From NCBI GenBank assembly GCA_025403435.1, contig CM046333.1:12487770-12551769 (forward strand): DNA of 64,000 nucleotides, written 5' to 3'. The translations under genes and the position numbers were made by a program. This document shows, piece by piece, positions 24,069 through 35,783 of this stretch (the stretch's first letter is position 1; every line of letters begins with the position of its first letter). The notes below the pieces were generated by a model. The model ran no database searches. It saw nothing but the letters and a program-made list of their open reading frames with translations, and had not been told where the DNA came from. The DNA is from Artocarpus heterophyllus (lineage: Eukaryota; Streptophyta; Magnoliopsida; Rosales; Moraceae).

Positions 24069-26287
24069 ATGGAGATCGTCAGAAGACCATCGCATGCCGG
24101 TTCCTGGTACACTGACAACCGTAAGCCTCTCTCTCCCCGGGTTTTTTCTATTAACCTATGTGGTTTCCGGGAAAATTGAATGATAATACCTAAAAATCGC
24201 CACTTTACTTAAGTTTGACCAAAAAAAAGGTGAGAAACACCGTGCTAAATTTAAAATGCCTAAACAAATTCTGGTGGCAAAGGAAAACTGAATTCGGAAA
24301 CAATTTCATGAACTACGTTCTGAACTGGGTTTTTGTTTTTGGAGTGAAAGTGTAAAAACCTTAAATTTGGATGCTTTTCTCAATACCAGTAGACGATATT
24401 TACGAGGGAATTGGGTTGAAGATTTGAAGTAGAAGTTTTCTAAAGTAATCATTTTTGTAATTCCTTCTTTTATTTTTCAGCAAAAAAATTAGCGGAAGAA
24501 CTTGAGCGATGGCTCAGAGAATCTGGCCTCACTAAATCTCCTGATGTTCGAGGTGTTATTGCTCCGTAAGTTACATTATTGCATTGTCTTGCTGCTTTTA
24601 TTTATATAAAAATATCAAAATTTTCTGAGAAATTTCATTTTTTTATTCTTTTTTTTTTTTATTCCCTTGGTAATTGAACGACATCCACAGGCATGCTGGT
24701 TATTCCTATTCTGGTCGTGCTGCTGCCTATGCATTTGGGAATATTGATCCCACAAACATGTGAGTTATTTATTTTGTTCTTCATCATGATGTTGGTTTTC
24801 TTAACCCCATTATTGTAAATTTTTCATGAACTTGTCGAGATCTATTAGAATGGCTCTTGATTTTTGTTACTAACTTTGGAGGAAATTCATTCTTCAGTTC
24901 TCGGGTGTTCCTGCTTGGTCCATCTCACCACTATTACACCCCAAAATGTGCTCTTTCCGTGGCTTCAGTTTACAAGACTCCCATTGGGGACCTGCCAATT
25001 GATTTGGAAGGTGTAGTAGTTTTTTCAGTTCGTGAAATTTTAGTCCCCTAGAGGAAACTTGTTTATTATGTAAAGTAGTAGTCTTTTTCTGCTTAAATCT
25101 TGTTTCTTTTATTCTCAGTGATTGAGGAGCTAAAGGCTACTGGAAAGTTTGATCTGATGGATATTCGTGTTGATGAAGCTGAACATAGCATGGAAATGCA
25201 TTTGCCTTATCTTGCAAAAGTTTTTGAGGGGTATTTTTTCTGCATGGTGAAGTTCTATTCATTGATAATTTTAAACTGAGACTGACTTCTCATGATGCTC
25301 ATCCAGGCACCCAGTAAAGGTTGTACCCATTTTGGTAGGTGCTGTTAATGCTGAAAATGAAGCCATCTATGGACGGTTGCTTGCAAAATATGTGGATGAT
25401 ACCAAAAATTTCTTCTCTGTATCATCAGATTTTTGTCATTGGGGGTCTCGGTAAGCTTCAGTATTTAAAGTGTTATCCACTATAAAACCAAAATATATCT
25501 TGCATTGGGAGTTGGCAAAATTTGTTCATCATTTTTGAAATGCTTAATACCAGTATCATTTGTTCAACTTATTTTAGTTAAAATCATCCATTTATTTATC
25601 TGCGTATTTTTTTTTTTTTCCAATATGACTAGTTACTGACAAAAAAGTTGTCTTTTAAGTTGTTCAAGTATCACTTTAAGCTCTCAAATTTCGTGGCCTT
25701 GTGAAATCTACACAACGATCAGCATACGTTGCTAAATTCATCTGATTAAAGTTCTCTCTGCTTATCTGCATGATGTTCATTTAATGCACGGTTTAGCCTG
25801 CATGATCATTTCATTTCTTTCTTTCTTTCTTTGCTGGATAAAAATATCTTTCTATTGAGGCTTGTTCACTTTGTCTCAGATTCAACTACATGCACTATGA
25901 TAAGAAACGCGGGCCCATATACAAATCTATTGAAGCTTTGGACAGAATGGGGATGGATATAATTGAAACTGGGGATCCAGATGCTTTCAAGAACTATCTT
26001 TTGGAGTATGACAATACCATCTGTGGACGCCACCCAATTAGTGTTTTTCTCCATGTAAGTGCCCCCAGCGTGCTAGCTGCGTGTTATGTCAAGGAATTGC
26101 TTCTTTTTTTCTTTATATATGTATGTTGTGAATTCTTACTGCATTTCACTTGTTTCGTTAGATGCTGCGGAATTGCTCAACAAAGGTGAAGATCAATTTT
26201 CTCCGATACGAGCAGTCAAGTCAATGCAAAAGCATGAGGGACAGCAGCGTAAGTTATGCATCAGCGGCTGCAAAAACAGACGCCTGA
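24069..26287 (+). CDS. MEMO1: MEMO1-family protein
   Basis: Eight exons, 24069-24120, 24481-24565, 24691-24759, 24898-25010, 25119-25230, 25307-25450, 25880-26054 and 26162-26287, join into an unbroken 291-aa frame. The protein begins MEIVRRPSHAGSWY and keeps the family hallmarks: IAPHAGYSYSG, LGPSHHYY, MEMHLPYL, SSDFCHWG and CGRHPI. His47, His79/80 and Cys240 correspond to the residues that bind copper in human MEMO1 as I recall them. The fold is related to class III extradiol dioxygenases, but no enzyme activity is firmly established for the plant protein. It is a near full-length homologue (the human protein is about 297 aa). All introns are GT-AG. No lesion or unusual feature is seen. It lies tail to tail with the TOPLESS-related pseudogene downstream. 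Confidence 0.93.
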
Positions 26288-26685
26288 AGATGTAAATTAA
26301 ACTACTGCAGAGCATATCATTCTGGGGCACTCACCAATTCAATACTCAATTGAATCGACTGTAATATTTAAGTTGACGCATTTGCAAGGACTATTTTGTA
26401 TTTCCCACCGGCTCTTACATTGTTTACTAAAAACGGGATAATGTTCGCCATCTAATTGTCTTCTTGCGTTCGAGCATATTTTTACTGGTTCTTCACTTCT
26501 TTCATCGTTCACGTCTGAATATTTATATCAAAACTCATGCACAGATTACTAAAGTAGAGCGCACTACCAGGAACCCACAAGTGATTTATGGTTTTCTTTG
26601 TACAGTGATGGTGCTACCATAGTATGCTTGAATTTTTTAGGTGATGTTGCCTGCGTATAAAGATGTGGGGATTAGCTAAACTCAA

Positions 26686-26835
26686 GGGGCCAGCTTAAGT
26701 GGCTCAGGGCTGTACTAACTGAGAGGTCTTGGGTTCAATTCCCCTTGGGGCCACCTCCCATGATTTGTCTCCCGGTGTGTTCGGATAAGAGGGTTTATAT
26801 ATTTTCAGGGATTAATCAGGTGTTCAAATAGATAT
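26686..26835 (+). mobile_element. Probable tRNA-derived SINE
   Basis: An A-box-like word (about 26693-26704, AGCTTAAGTGGC) is followed about 30 nt later by a B box matching the pol III consensus (GGTTCAATTCC at 26732-26742). The 3' part has no tRNA fold and reads into CAGGGATTAATCAGG. Short length, internal pol III promoter and a non-tRNA body are the signature of plant SINEs. It lies in the 3' flank of the MEMO1-like gene. Boundaries and target duplication were not resolved. Confidence 0.5.
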
Positions 26836-26930
26836 GGATATTTTGTGGGAAATAACCTAGTAGTGTTCCATTGTTTGTTGTTGACAGATTTTTGTCAACT
26901 CTTATTTTGAGAAAATGCTTTGAGGATATA

Positions 26931-27160
26931 GCCTCTGTTAAGCATTGCAATTAATAAAATACCTATTCTATTAATCGTGTGATGCTAACAGTCATCATCA
27001 TTGCTTTTCTTAGGAAAAAAACAAAAATGTTGCATGCTTTTGCATTAAGCCTCTGTTAAGCGTTGCAATTAATGAAATACCTATTCTATTAGCATGTGAT
27101 GCTAACAGTCGTCATCACTGTTTTTCTTAGGAAAAAAACAATAATGTTGCACGCTTTTGC
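26931..27160. repeat. 118-bp direct tandem duplication
   Basis: A unit starting GCCTCTGTTAAGC at 26931 is repeated at 27049 with only scattered substitutions. Both copies carry AATACCTATTCTATTA, GTGATGCTAACAGTC and TTTTCTTAGGAAAAAAAC. It is non-coding and lies between the SINE and the end of the TOPLESS-related pseudogene. Confidence 0.75.
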
Positions 27161-27779
27161 ACGTTTTTTAATGCAAAATTTTTAAAATTATTTTAAGCAC
27201 AATTTTTCAAAATAAAACTATTTTTATCTATTTTAAAAACATCACCAATTGGACTCTTTTCAGTCGTACGTGTAGAAAATGCCTCGTTTTCTAAGAGTAC
27301 ATTAATGCTTAAAGGTGCAATTTTGTCGAGGAAAATTTTGGAAAGGGTCCAGAAAAAGCATTGCCGCCTTTATGCACAACAACGTCAAATATTTGGCATT
27401 TTGCATGTGTCACTGTACTCTTTACAAAATGCTTGGATGTGTGCCTTGCAACTCCGCAGCACTATGTTATTCAGCAATCTTCTTATTTTTTCAAGGCATA
27501 TGTTCCCACAATATGAGATACTTGACATTGTAATTTCCTAATTACACCAAGGTCCACTCCACAAAACTTATATTTGTCTTCCGACTCTGTTGTTCTCTGA
27601 CATGTTCTGAACTGACGGGCCAATTCCCCATTTACCTTCAGGATCCAGAGACTCAAGGACATAAACCTCTCCATTCGCGAGTCCAACAGCAAATTGTGTT
27701 GGTTTTTGTGGATGTGCTGCAACAACAACCGGGTATGCATTTGAACTGCACAACCAAAACATGACATGTTAATTTGACA

Positions 27780-27945
27780 AGAGGGTTTATAGGGCATCTT
27801 AAAGTGAGTAGGAATTGAATGGACGGTAGCATGTGAGAGCTTTACATTGTAGCATAATTCTGCTTTACACTGCAGCATGTGAAAGTTTTATATTGTTTGA
27901 GTTAGAATTAATAAATTACAACTGAGTTTGTCAAACACGACATTA
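27780..27945. repeat. MITE-like repeat (family 1, copy C) in a pseudogene 5' flank of exon 25
   Basis: It has the core AGCATGTGAGAGCTTTACA and, 40 nt on, AGCATGTGAAAGTTTTATA, then AATTACAACTGAGTTTGTCAAACACG at its right end. The arrangement matches copy B. It lies in the intron between exons 24 and 25 of the TOPLESS-related pseudogene. Confidence 0.55.
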
Positions 27946-28060
27946 CAGTAATAACTTTGAACAAATGACATTTTAAATTTTGATGCTAAACAAGCTTTTT
28001 CTGTATATCTCTGCTAAGGGAAGGATAATTTCTTTAAAACCTAGCCAGATTGGTAGAAAA

Positions 28061-28534
28061 GGTTAATTACATAACCATACCTCCTAGTTTTTATTATTTA
28101 TTAATTTGTCCTTTTGTTTTTGAAAATTACAAAAGTATTTTTTGAATTCAAAAAATTTATTTCAATTTTATTCCTTATAAATTTTTTCGACTTAAAAACA
28201 TAGAGACAATATAAAAATACTATAAATTAAACCTAATTTGTTTATCAAATATATGTTTTTTTGAGAAAAATTTTTAAAAAATATATATTTTAAAATTTTA
28301 AAAAGTCATAAAACTTAAGATCTTTTTTTGAAATTTGATGTTTTGTTTTAAGATTTTTTTTAATGTTTTTAATGTATAAAATAAAATCATAACTATTTAG
28401 TCCAATTTTTTCTATTCGTAGAAATGAAAATGAAATAAGTTTTTAAAATTAAGGATACTTTGATAGTTTCTAATAATTGAAGGATAAATTGAAAAATAGT
28501 TAAAATTAGAAGATATAATTACGTGATTAACTCT
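28061..28534. repeat. MITE-like element, family 2, with about 80-bp inverted ends
   Basis: The left arm (GGTTAATTACATAACCATACC ... TTAATTTGTCC) is an imperfect inverted copy of the right arm (GGATAAATTG ... ATAATTACGTGATTAACTC). The flanks GGTAGAAAA and GTTAGAAAT agree at 7 of 9 positions, suggesting a degraded 9-bp target duplication. The same arm (GGTTAATCACGTGAC...) recurs at about 38211-38290. The element is AT-rich and non-coding and lies in the intron between exons 24 and 25 of the pseudogene. Confidence 0.5.
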
Positions 28535-30560
28535 CGTTAGAAATTGGTATGGATGTGGCATTACCTAATAGCAGGAAGATAAGCAGACGGATGAATTCGG
28601 TATTGTACTTTGAGAACTAAAGCATCAAATATGGCTATGGTTCCATCCAGAAAGCTGGCATATACTGTCTGGCCATCGTACGAGAATGTTGCATGCGAAA
28701 CTGGAGAAGCTGTTCCCGAAATATTCCACTGAAAAAAGAAGAAGAAGAAAGCAACACCTTTCTTTTTAGCTACGTCCTTTGTAACGAGCAAAACTGTTAA
28801 GCATAGACCTAGCTCCTCATATCAGAGAGGACAAATACCTGCTTAACACATTCTAGGTCTTGAACCCCATAAATTGCAAGGTGGGTCTTGCGGACGGCTA
28901 GGAAATGTAACTGATCCTGGTGAATCTGGATATGAGTATCTGACTTTACTTCCAACTCCTTTCCATATGGAACTTGCAAGAATCTGGTTTTCTCCATTTT
29001 CCACCCATCAGCATTCCATGTGAACATCTTGAGATCACAAAAATTGATAATCAGAATTCCAAACTATCCTTCAAGCTCTTACCAAAACCTGTTTAGCTTT
29101 GAAGAGCTACGTAAAAATATCAATAGTTATGCCATCATTATAGGTGATAAAATAGCATCTACTAACCTGTTCATCAGCACCAGAAGATATAAGCAGATTT
29201 AGAGTGTCTGAGAAAGCAAGGCCGGTGACTCTTTCCATGTGGCCCTTAAGCTTGGCTTTGACCTGCAAAATGATAGCGATGATTGAGTAAACGGGTTTTT
29301 CTAGGTGCAAATAAGCCAATCTACTAGTTTATAAGATAGTAAAAAGTACCTTGTTTGTTCAAACATTATAAATTAATATGGTCGAATTGTCCATGCCAAT
29401 GGCTACTATGTTATTATCTCTAGGGGGGAAAGCAAGACATGTAGCAGCAGGTGGCGGAGGCATCATGGTTATCAGTTTCTGTGTGTTAACCAACAAAGTT
29501 TGAGACGATCATTTTTAACCACTAACGGCAAACTTTTTCACAAATTTTTGTTTTTGAATGCAAAAACTCCTAAAAAGATCTGCTGTTTGTACCATAATTT
29601 ATATACAATTTACCTTAAATGTAATCATGTTGAACAGAAAAATTACCCCTCCCGATGCTGACAAGAGAAACGAGTCATTCTTGGACAATGCAAAGCATGG
29701 CACAGCCTCTCCAGGTTCACTTCCAGGGAGGTCATTTCTCATCGGCTGTAAGCCGCTCTTTGGCTGCCATAACTGAGGTTGAACCTTGTCTGTAGCCTGT
29801 ATCAAGCATCTCCTTCCTTCTGTGCTTCAAGTTTCAATTTTGGAAAGATATATGAGCTTCGAGAATAACCATCAACTATACCACTATTGTACCTTGCCAT
29901 TCGGATTAAATTCATTTTGTGGCCATTTCCAAAGTAGATGAATGGCATTTGATGCTAAGGCCAAAATGGCATTGCCTGAACTAGTGTAGGTCAGCCTTGA
30001 TATCTGTCATTCATCAGATAGGAAGGTAATTTAGAAAATCATGGAACTTATTCCTCTTAAATTCCAAATCTTACAGGCTCATTTTCATATAAAACCTCAA
30101 CAGTTAGATATTACAACAATATTCCAAAAGCATCAACCACGTATTAAGATGTGCTATTTAACCAGTGAGCAGAATGGTAGTTTTAGCAATTTTATCATCG
30201 AAAAAGAAAAGAAAAGAAAGAAAAGAAAAGATAATCTGTAAAGAAAGTCCAAATTCGGTAGACGCACAATTTAAAAATTAAATAAAAACGAAGACATAAA
30301 CAGATGAAAAATAAAGTTATACCTCATTTGCTTTTAAGTGAGCAGACAGTTTTAAGGATTGGCATTGAGAAGGTCTGTCAAACTCAAAGAGATACCTGTT
30401 CACTTCTTTAGCACCGACTTCACGAACTAAGGATTTCACATCCTCTATATCTTCTGGGTTCCATTTCTTCAGAAAGCCATGTGATGTTGTATGGTTCAAA
30501 GAAGTATTACCAATTAAGAGAACTTTTCATCATGCAAATTGCTAAAACAAGAAGTAAACT

Positions 30561-30588
30561 TATATTATATATATATATATATATATAG
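30561..30588. repeat. (TA)n microsatellite
   Basis: An almost pure TA dinucleotide run within the intron between exons 17 and 18 of the TOPLESS-related pseudogene. A similar run at about 33981-34000 marks the left edge of the 878-bp duplicated segment. Confidence 0.9.
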
Positions 30589-33500
30589 TTTTCCTGAATT
30601 CACACCTTGAGAATATCTCTTTCCACGGATTCAGCATTACCCGCAGTTGAATCCGGGGAGACAGCAAGCTGCATAAAGTAACAAGCATTAGGAAAGAAAA
30701 AACAACCAATTCAAAAAGTGAAGTGAGACATTTTCCACAAAGAAATAATAACAAGAGTTCAATATGCTGACCTTTCTCTGAGTGTCAGAGCCATCAACAG
30801 AATGTTCCTCGCTTGTTTGCAACAAATGGAGTCCATCATCGGTTGCTAATATCTTAATTCTGTTTTCGTTTGCAATAACAGCCAATAGTGTGCAGTCCTT
30901 GTTGATGTTAATACGAGGAGCCACCTAATAAGAAACAAAAAGGGTAGTAAATTTACAACTTATATTGCTCTTGTTCTTATTTAGTATAGTTAATCCGATT
31001 TAAGCTACACTTGATGTATAAAAACCTGTTAAACCAAGTACTCTCACCACATTGATATCAGCCATAATCATTGGAGGAGCCACAATATACAGGGTGGAGG
31101 CACATGTCTCCACTTATATCTTGAAAATTTAATTTGTCTACCTAGATTTTTTCTAAAATTTCATTTGCACTCCCACGTTATAAGAAAATTATAACTATGC
31201 CAACTCAATAATTGATATATATATAAGCATGTCCTTATTGAATAACAAACTATCTCTAATTTTTTTCATAGTGCCTAACTGAAAATTTTTTTGCTCCACC
31301 AATAGTCATAATATCTCCGTTTCAAACTGAAAAGGAAAAATGGCTAGAGAAGAACTCACCGGTAAATCTCCACCTGTGTCAATAGTCATCAAAACTTCCT
31401 TCTTGTCCATATCCCAAAATTTAATCACATGGTCATCACCAACGGTCAAGAGCTGGTTCTTGATTGTAACAAATTGCACTACAGACGAGGGGCTTGAATT
31501 GAGTCCTTGGTACATTCTCCTTATACAACCTTCACTATCATTCCATTCAACTAGGAACGACTCCCCTTCTTTATTGGTCCCACATGAAAAAAGCCTACAT
31601 TAAAATCAAATGCAAAAATGGCATTATTATTCAACCTCGTTTTATTGAAACATGCACGCCAAACAAGAGTGCAGATAAATCTATCTTTATAAAGAATCCT
31701 TAGACCATCGGCACTATAAACCATTCTTGTGCTCCCAAGAACTGGAGCATCATAGTCAATTCTGGCTCCCATATTATCATACAGCCATGCTTTGATCTTG
31801 CCATCCATTGATAGTGAGAAGAGAAACTGAGGCGCAAAAGCACAATTTATCAGACGATTTCCAATTTCGAACACTGGCACTATTCGGAAGTAGCAGTTAA
31901 AGTAGTTCTTACATCAATATTTTCCTTGGTATGACAACAGATAGAATAGACAGGAGTTTCATGACCTTCAAATGTGAACTGCCTGTTGCCAGTAACCACG
32001 TCCCACACCTAAACAGACATTAATGAAATATGTCAGAGTTTCACATTAATGAAATTTTGCAATCTGGCATTAAAGAACCAACCAACCTTGATTGTCTTGT
32101 CATCACCACATGTAATGACCAAAAGTTGGTCGTTAGGAGAAGAAAAAGCCAAGTCATTCACATTGCCCAAATGGGCATCAATCTGCATATGAAAAACTCA
32201 GCATAAGATTTAGAGTACCATATACAAACAACAATCCTTTGACTTCTTATATTTATGCTATTTTTTGCAGCCAACATACCTCCAATTGTTGTCGAATGTC
32301 ATCTCCACCAGAGTAAGAATATAACTGTACAATATGTTTCGAATATGCAACCCCTGATTTGAAGTTCACCAACGATGTGATTATCATCTTAAAAAATCAA
32401 CTTCAGTAACTATCATTATTCTTAATCCCTTCTTTCATCCGTTTCTTACCAAATAAAGAGCCATCACGACTCCACATGATATGATTAACAGAGACACATG
32501 GATCCTTGACCAGAGCTGCCTGTTTACATATTCAAAAATGGTCATATGCTAGATAAAGGAAATAAGCTTTTTTCCCCCTTTTTTTTGGAGAGATCAAATT
32601 ATGAAGCAGAGACCTTAAATGCCATAGGGCAAGCTCCAATATCCCAAACTCCAAAATTTCTTAAAAGCAACTACTTTCCATGAGCAACCCTACATCCCCC
32701 ACAGAAGTTCCAACTGGAGAAGTACATTTTGAAGGGATTGTGAGTAATATCCATTATAAGTAACAAATAATTTGCCACATGTTATCATATAATAACCTAG
32801 GCAAAGAACATGCTATCTTGGATTAAGGAAAGGAAACATAATTTCGTATCAGTCAACCTAGAAGAAATGTTTGCTTAACGGGATGAAAATCCATGCTTGT
32901 TGGACATGAGCCCTCGGTTAACGTTAAAGCTATAGTTGTGGGCACGTCAATGTGCATGGAAGGCTCGTGACTTGGACCAGGATACCTGTTAGGGGAAACT
33001 ACCTGCAGATAGATTAAAACCAAGGTGTTAAAAAAAGTTTCGACGTGATGACGCTCCACAGCAGATTGATCCAGCTTACTTCATCCAAGCCCTGAAAAGC
33101 TTTGGATGAGATATCTGAATCTTCAAGATGATCTCTAGCTATAGCCACAGAATGCAATTGAGAGTCAATAATAAAAAGCAATGGTACAGTACTGTAAAAT
33201 GGAGTTACGTATATAAACCAGAGACATCATGTTAGAATTGTGACAAGTACCCTGGTTGGTTGGAGTGTCATGATAGTTTGCTTCAAGACGGAATGCACAA
33301 TGTGTTATGGTAGATGGACTTGGAGTCTGACTGGTGGAATGGGCCACAACAGACGATGATGTAGCTTGAGAAGGCTAATCACGAAAAAAGTTTAAGCATT
33401 CTTATATGACATAAAACAAAGGAGTTGCACGTTGTGTCATTAACAGGAGAAGAACCTATCAGATAATGTAAGATAAAGCTTTAGGATCAAAATCCTGGGT

Positions 33501-33992
33501 GCATACTTACATTTAGGTTGCTTTCAATTAGTTCAGCAAATGAAGCCTCAATCGGTGGACAGACATGATCAACAAAAAGGGTTTTGATTTCCGGATTTGG
33601 ATTGGAGTGTTCACATAGTATATGCTGCCAATTCAAGCTGTCAATATTTACTAGAAGTCAGTTCTTTCTACAGCTTGCAATAAACGTAAAGAAGCTAAAA
33701 CCTGGACTGAAGAAGACTAACCAAATGAGCGCAAAGAAATAAGAACACAAGTTATACATTACCATCAAGTATTAAAGATCGAAAAACAATACCACCTTTG
33801 GTTAATGAGACGGCGTAACCTATGGCTTTTGATGGTAGGAAAGTTGAGTTTGCCATGAAAAAGCGGATTTGCCTCGATCAGTTTCTTGACTTCTTGCATA
33901 ATAGTTTCCCTGGCAGACTTGGTGTCTCCATACAAGGACAGAGACTCATGGTCTCTATTGAATGTCAGAAGATACATCAGGATATATATATA

Positions 33993-34870
33993 TATATATA
34001 TGCACACATATATACGCATGCCGAATTCACCACACTACATAATCAAAAAGGTCATACCTTATATCATCAACGGTCAGAAGTTGTGCCATTTCTTTGAAGA
34101 GCTCTTCATTACTGCGCTCAAAAACTTTCAGGTCTGTCATGAGGATATCTAAAGCCTTGGCACGTTCCTTTCTGCTAATGGGAAAAGCACACGCACACAG
34201 CACTAAAAAGACTGTAATTGCTTCAAGAGCTACTTGAGAATAAACAAAAGATACCCCAATATCAAGATTACCTATCTAGTGTCTCAAAGAATTTCTGCTT
34301 CCTGATTTCAAAGTATATCTTGGTCCAGTACCTATTGTCATCAAGTTTTGTGAAACTAGAAAGGTACCTCTCTGCCTCATGCCAATTCCCACTACGCATC
34401 ATCTCTTCAAAATATCCCATGCCAAAGGAAAACCCACTTTCACTTTCAAGCCTATACATCAATTCACAAAGTAATATAGTTGATAAGTATAAGTGGGTGC
34501 TTATCAAACCTCTTTTAAGAGCTTATGCACATGTAAAAATTGTCAAAGTTGAATAATTCTGTATAGAGTATAAAGACAAAACCTATCCTACCAGCAAGAC
34601 GCAACTCCGAACTGTCGGATTTTCATAAAGTTTTATTGAACTATTGTACTTTTCTTAAACTAATATGATTATGATGTAATTTGGCGGTTCAAAACTGTAT
34701 TTGATGTGGCACTTTTCGTACATTTTAACAGAATTCTTGTAAAAGATTTTGAGAACCTACATGTGAGCAGTTTGTTTGAAGCCTTCCTCATCACAGAACT
34801 GCAAAATTAAGAAGACAAGCTCTCTGCTGAGCGTAGACATGTCTCCAAGGGCACAGTATCGTCTACAAAA
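33993..34870. repeat. Left copy of the 878-bp direct duplication (exons 1-3)
   Basis: This segment matches 36270-37147 at a constant offset of 2277 nt with no gaps. I count 8 substitutions in 878 bp. It holds exons 1-3 of the minus-strand TOPLESS-related gene and their introns, from a TA microsatellite on the left to the 3' end of the leader intron on the right. At 34871 it changes abruptly into retrotransposon sequence. The exon 3 donor is normal here (AAG|GTATGA at 34058-34053). The leader-intron acceptor (TTTTGTAG) is also kept. Confidence 0.95.
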
Positions 34871-35783
34871 GCTTTATCTGAGTCAGAAAGGCTATATTGA
34901 CAAAGTTTTGCACAGGTTCAACATGCAGAAAGCAAAACCAGTGAGCACTCCGTTAGCAGCACATTTCAGACTTTCAGCTGCATTAGCTCCACAGTCAGAT
35001 GATGAGGTTGAGTACATGTCATGTGTTTTGCACTCTAGTACAGTCGGTTCTCTCATGTATGCTATGGTATGTTCTCGCCCAGATTTATCATATGCAGTTA
35101 GTGCAGTTAGTATATACATGGCAAATTCAGGCAAAGAGCACTGGAAAAGCAGTGCAATGGATTCTCAGATTTTTACGTGGTACTACTGATGTTTGTTTGC
35201 AATTTGGAAGCACTAGAGATTGTGTTATGGGATACGTTGATTCTGATTATGCTGGAGACTTAGATAAGAGGAGGTCACTTACTGGGTATGTGTTTACAGT
35301 TGGTGGTTGTGCTATCAGTTGGAAGGCTACCTTGCAGGCTACTGTTGCTTTGTCTACTACTGAGGCTGAATTATGGCTATTACAGAGGCTTTCAAAGAAG
35401 CTATTGGGTTAAAGGGCCTATTTGGAGAACTCAGTGAAGATTTGAAGACTTCCGTGGTGATGTGTGACAGTCAGAGTGCTATTTTTCTCACTAAAGATCA
35501 AATGTTTCATGAGAGGACGAAGCACATTGATGTTCGTTATCATTTTGTTCGTGATATTGTTGCTCATGGTGATATTGTTGTGAGCAAAATCAGTACACAT
35601 GATAATCCTGCCGATATGATGACTAAGTCGTTACCTACAGCTAAGTTTGAGCATTGCTTGAACTTGGTTAGAGTTCATGCTCGTGCCGGTTAGTTGCCCA
35701 TTAGGGCTTTGTGGAAGAGGTGGAGAATTCGGTTAATCACATGTTGGAGTTCTTTATGGTGGATTTTGTGTCAAGGTGGAGAT

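Larger units (their letters stand above)
27568..34840 (-). pseudogene. TPR: TOPLESS-related corepressor, broken copy
   Basis: TOPLESS proteins are nuclear corepressors that bind EAR motifs of transcription factors through an N-terminal LisH-CTLH domain and end in two WD40 propellers. The whole family layout is here in 25 exons: 34840-34761, 34451-34272, 34171-34058, 33954-33796, 33637-33511, 33374-33251, 33138-33080, 33002-32858, 32713-32614, 32519-32450, 32353-32280, 32182-32087, 32008-31913, 31826-31699, 31594-31360, 30924-30772, 30668-30606, 30466-30323, 30003-29893, 29796-29614, 29478-29350, 29262-29167, 29027-28839, 28728-28565, 27745-27568. It starts MSTLSRELVFLILQF and keeps FEIRKQK and WD40 words (ITCGDDKTIK, KIKAWLYDN). 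Lesions: exon 9 is about 10 nt short and frameshifted, exon 14 lacks a GT donor (AAG|GATT), and a TGA stands at 29361-29359. Exons 1-3 are also duplicated upstream around a copia fragment. About 1065 codons against about 1130 in Arabidopsis. Confidence 0.85.

Noticed and set aside
26686..26760. A functional tRNA gene
   Set aside because: A and B boxes are present, but I could not fold an acceptor stem and anticodon arm and no terminator T run follows at the right place. A SINE fits better.
34776..35189. 137-aa open frame starting MKPSSSQNCKIKKTSSLL and running into copia RT sequence
   Set aside because: The first part is antisense TOPLESS-related exon 1 and leader, the second part is retrotransposon. 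It is a junction artefact of the insertion, not a fusion gene.
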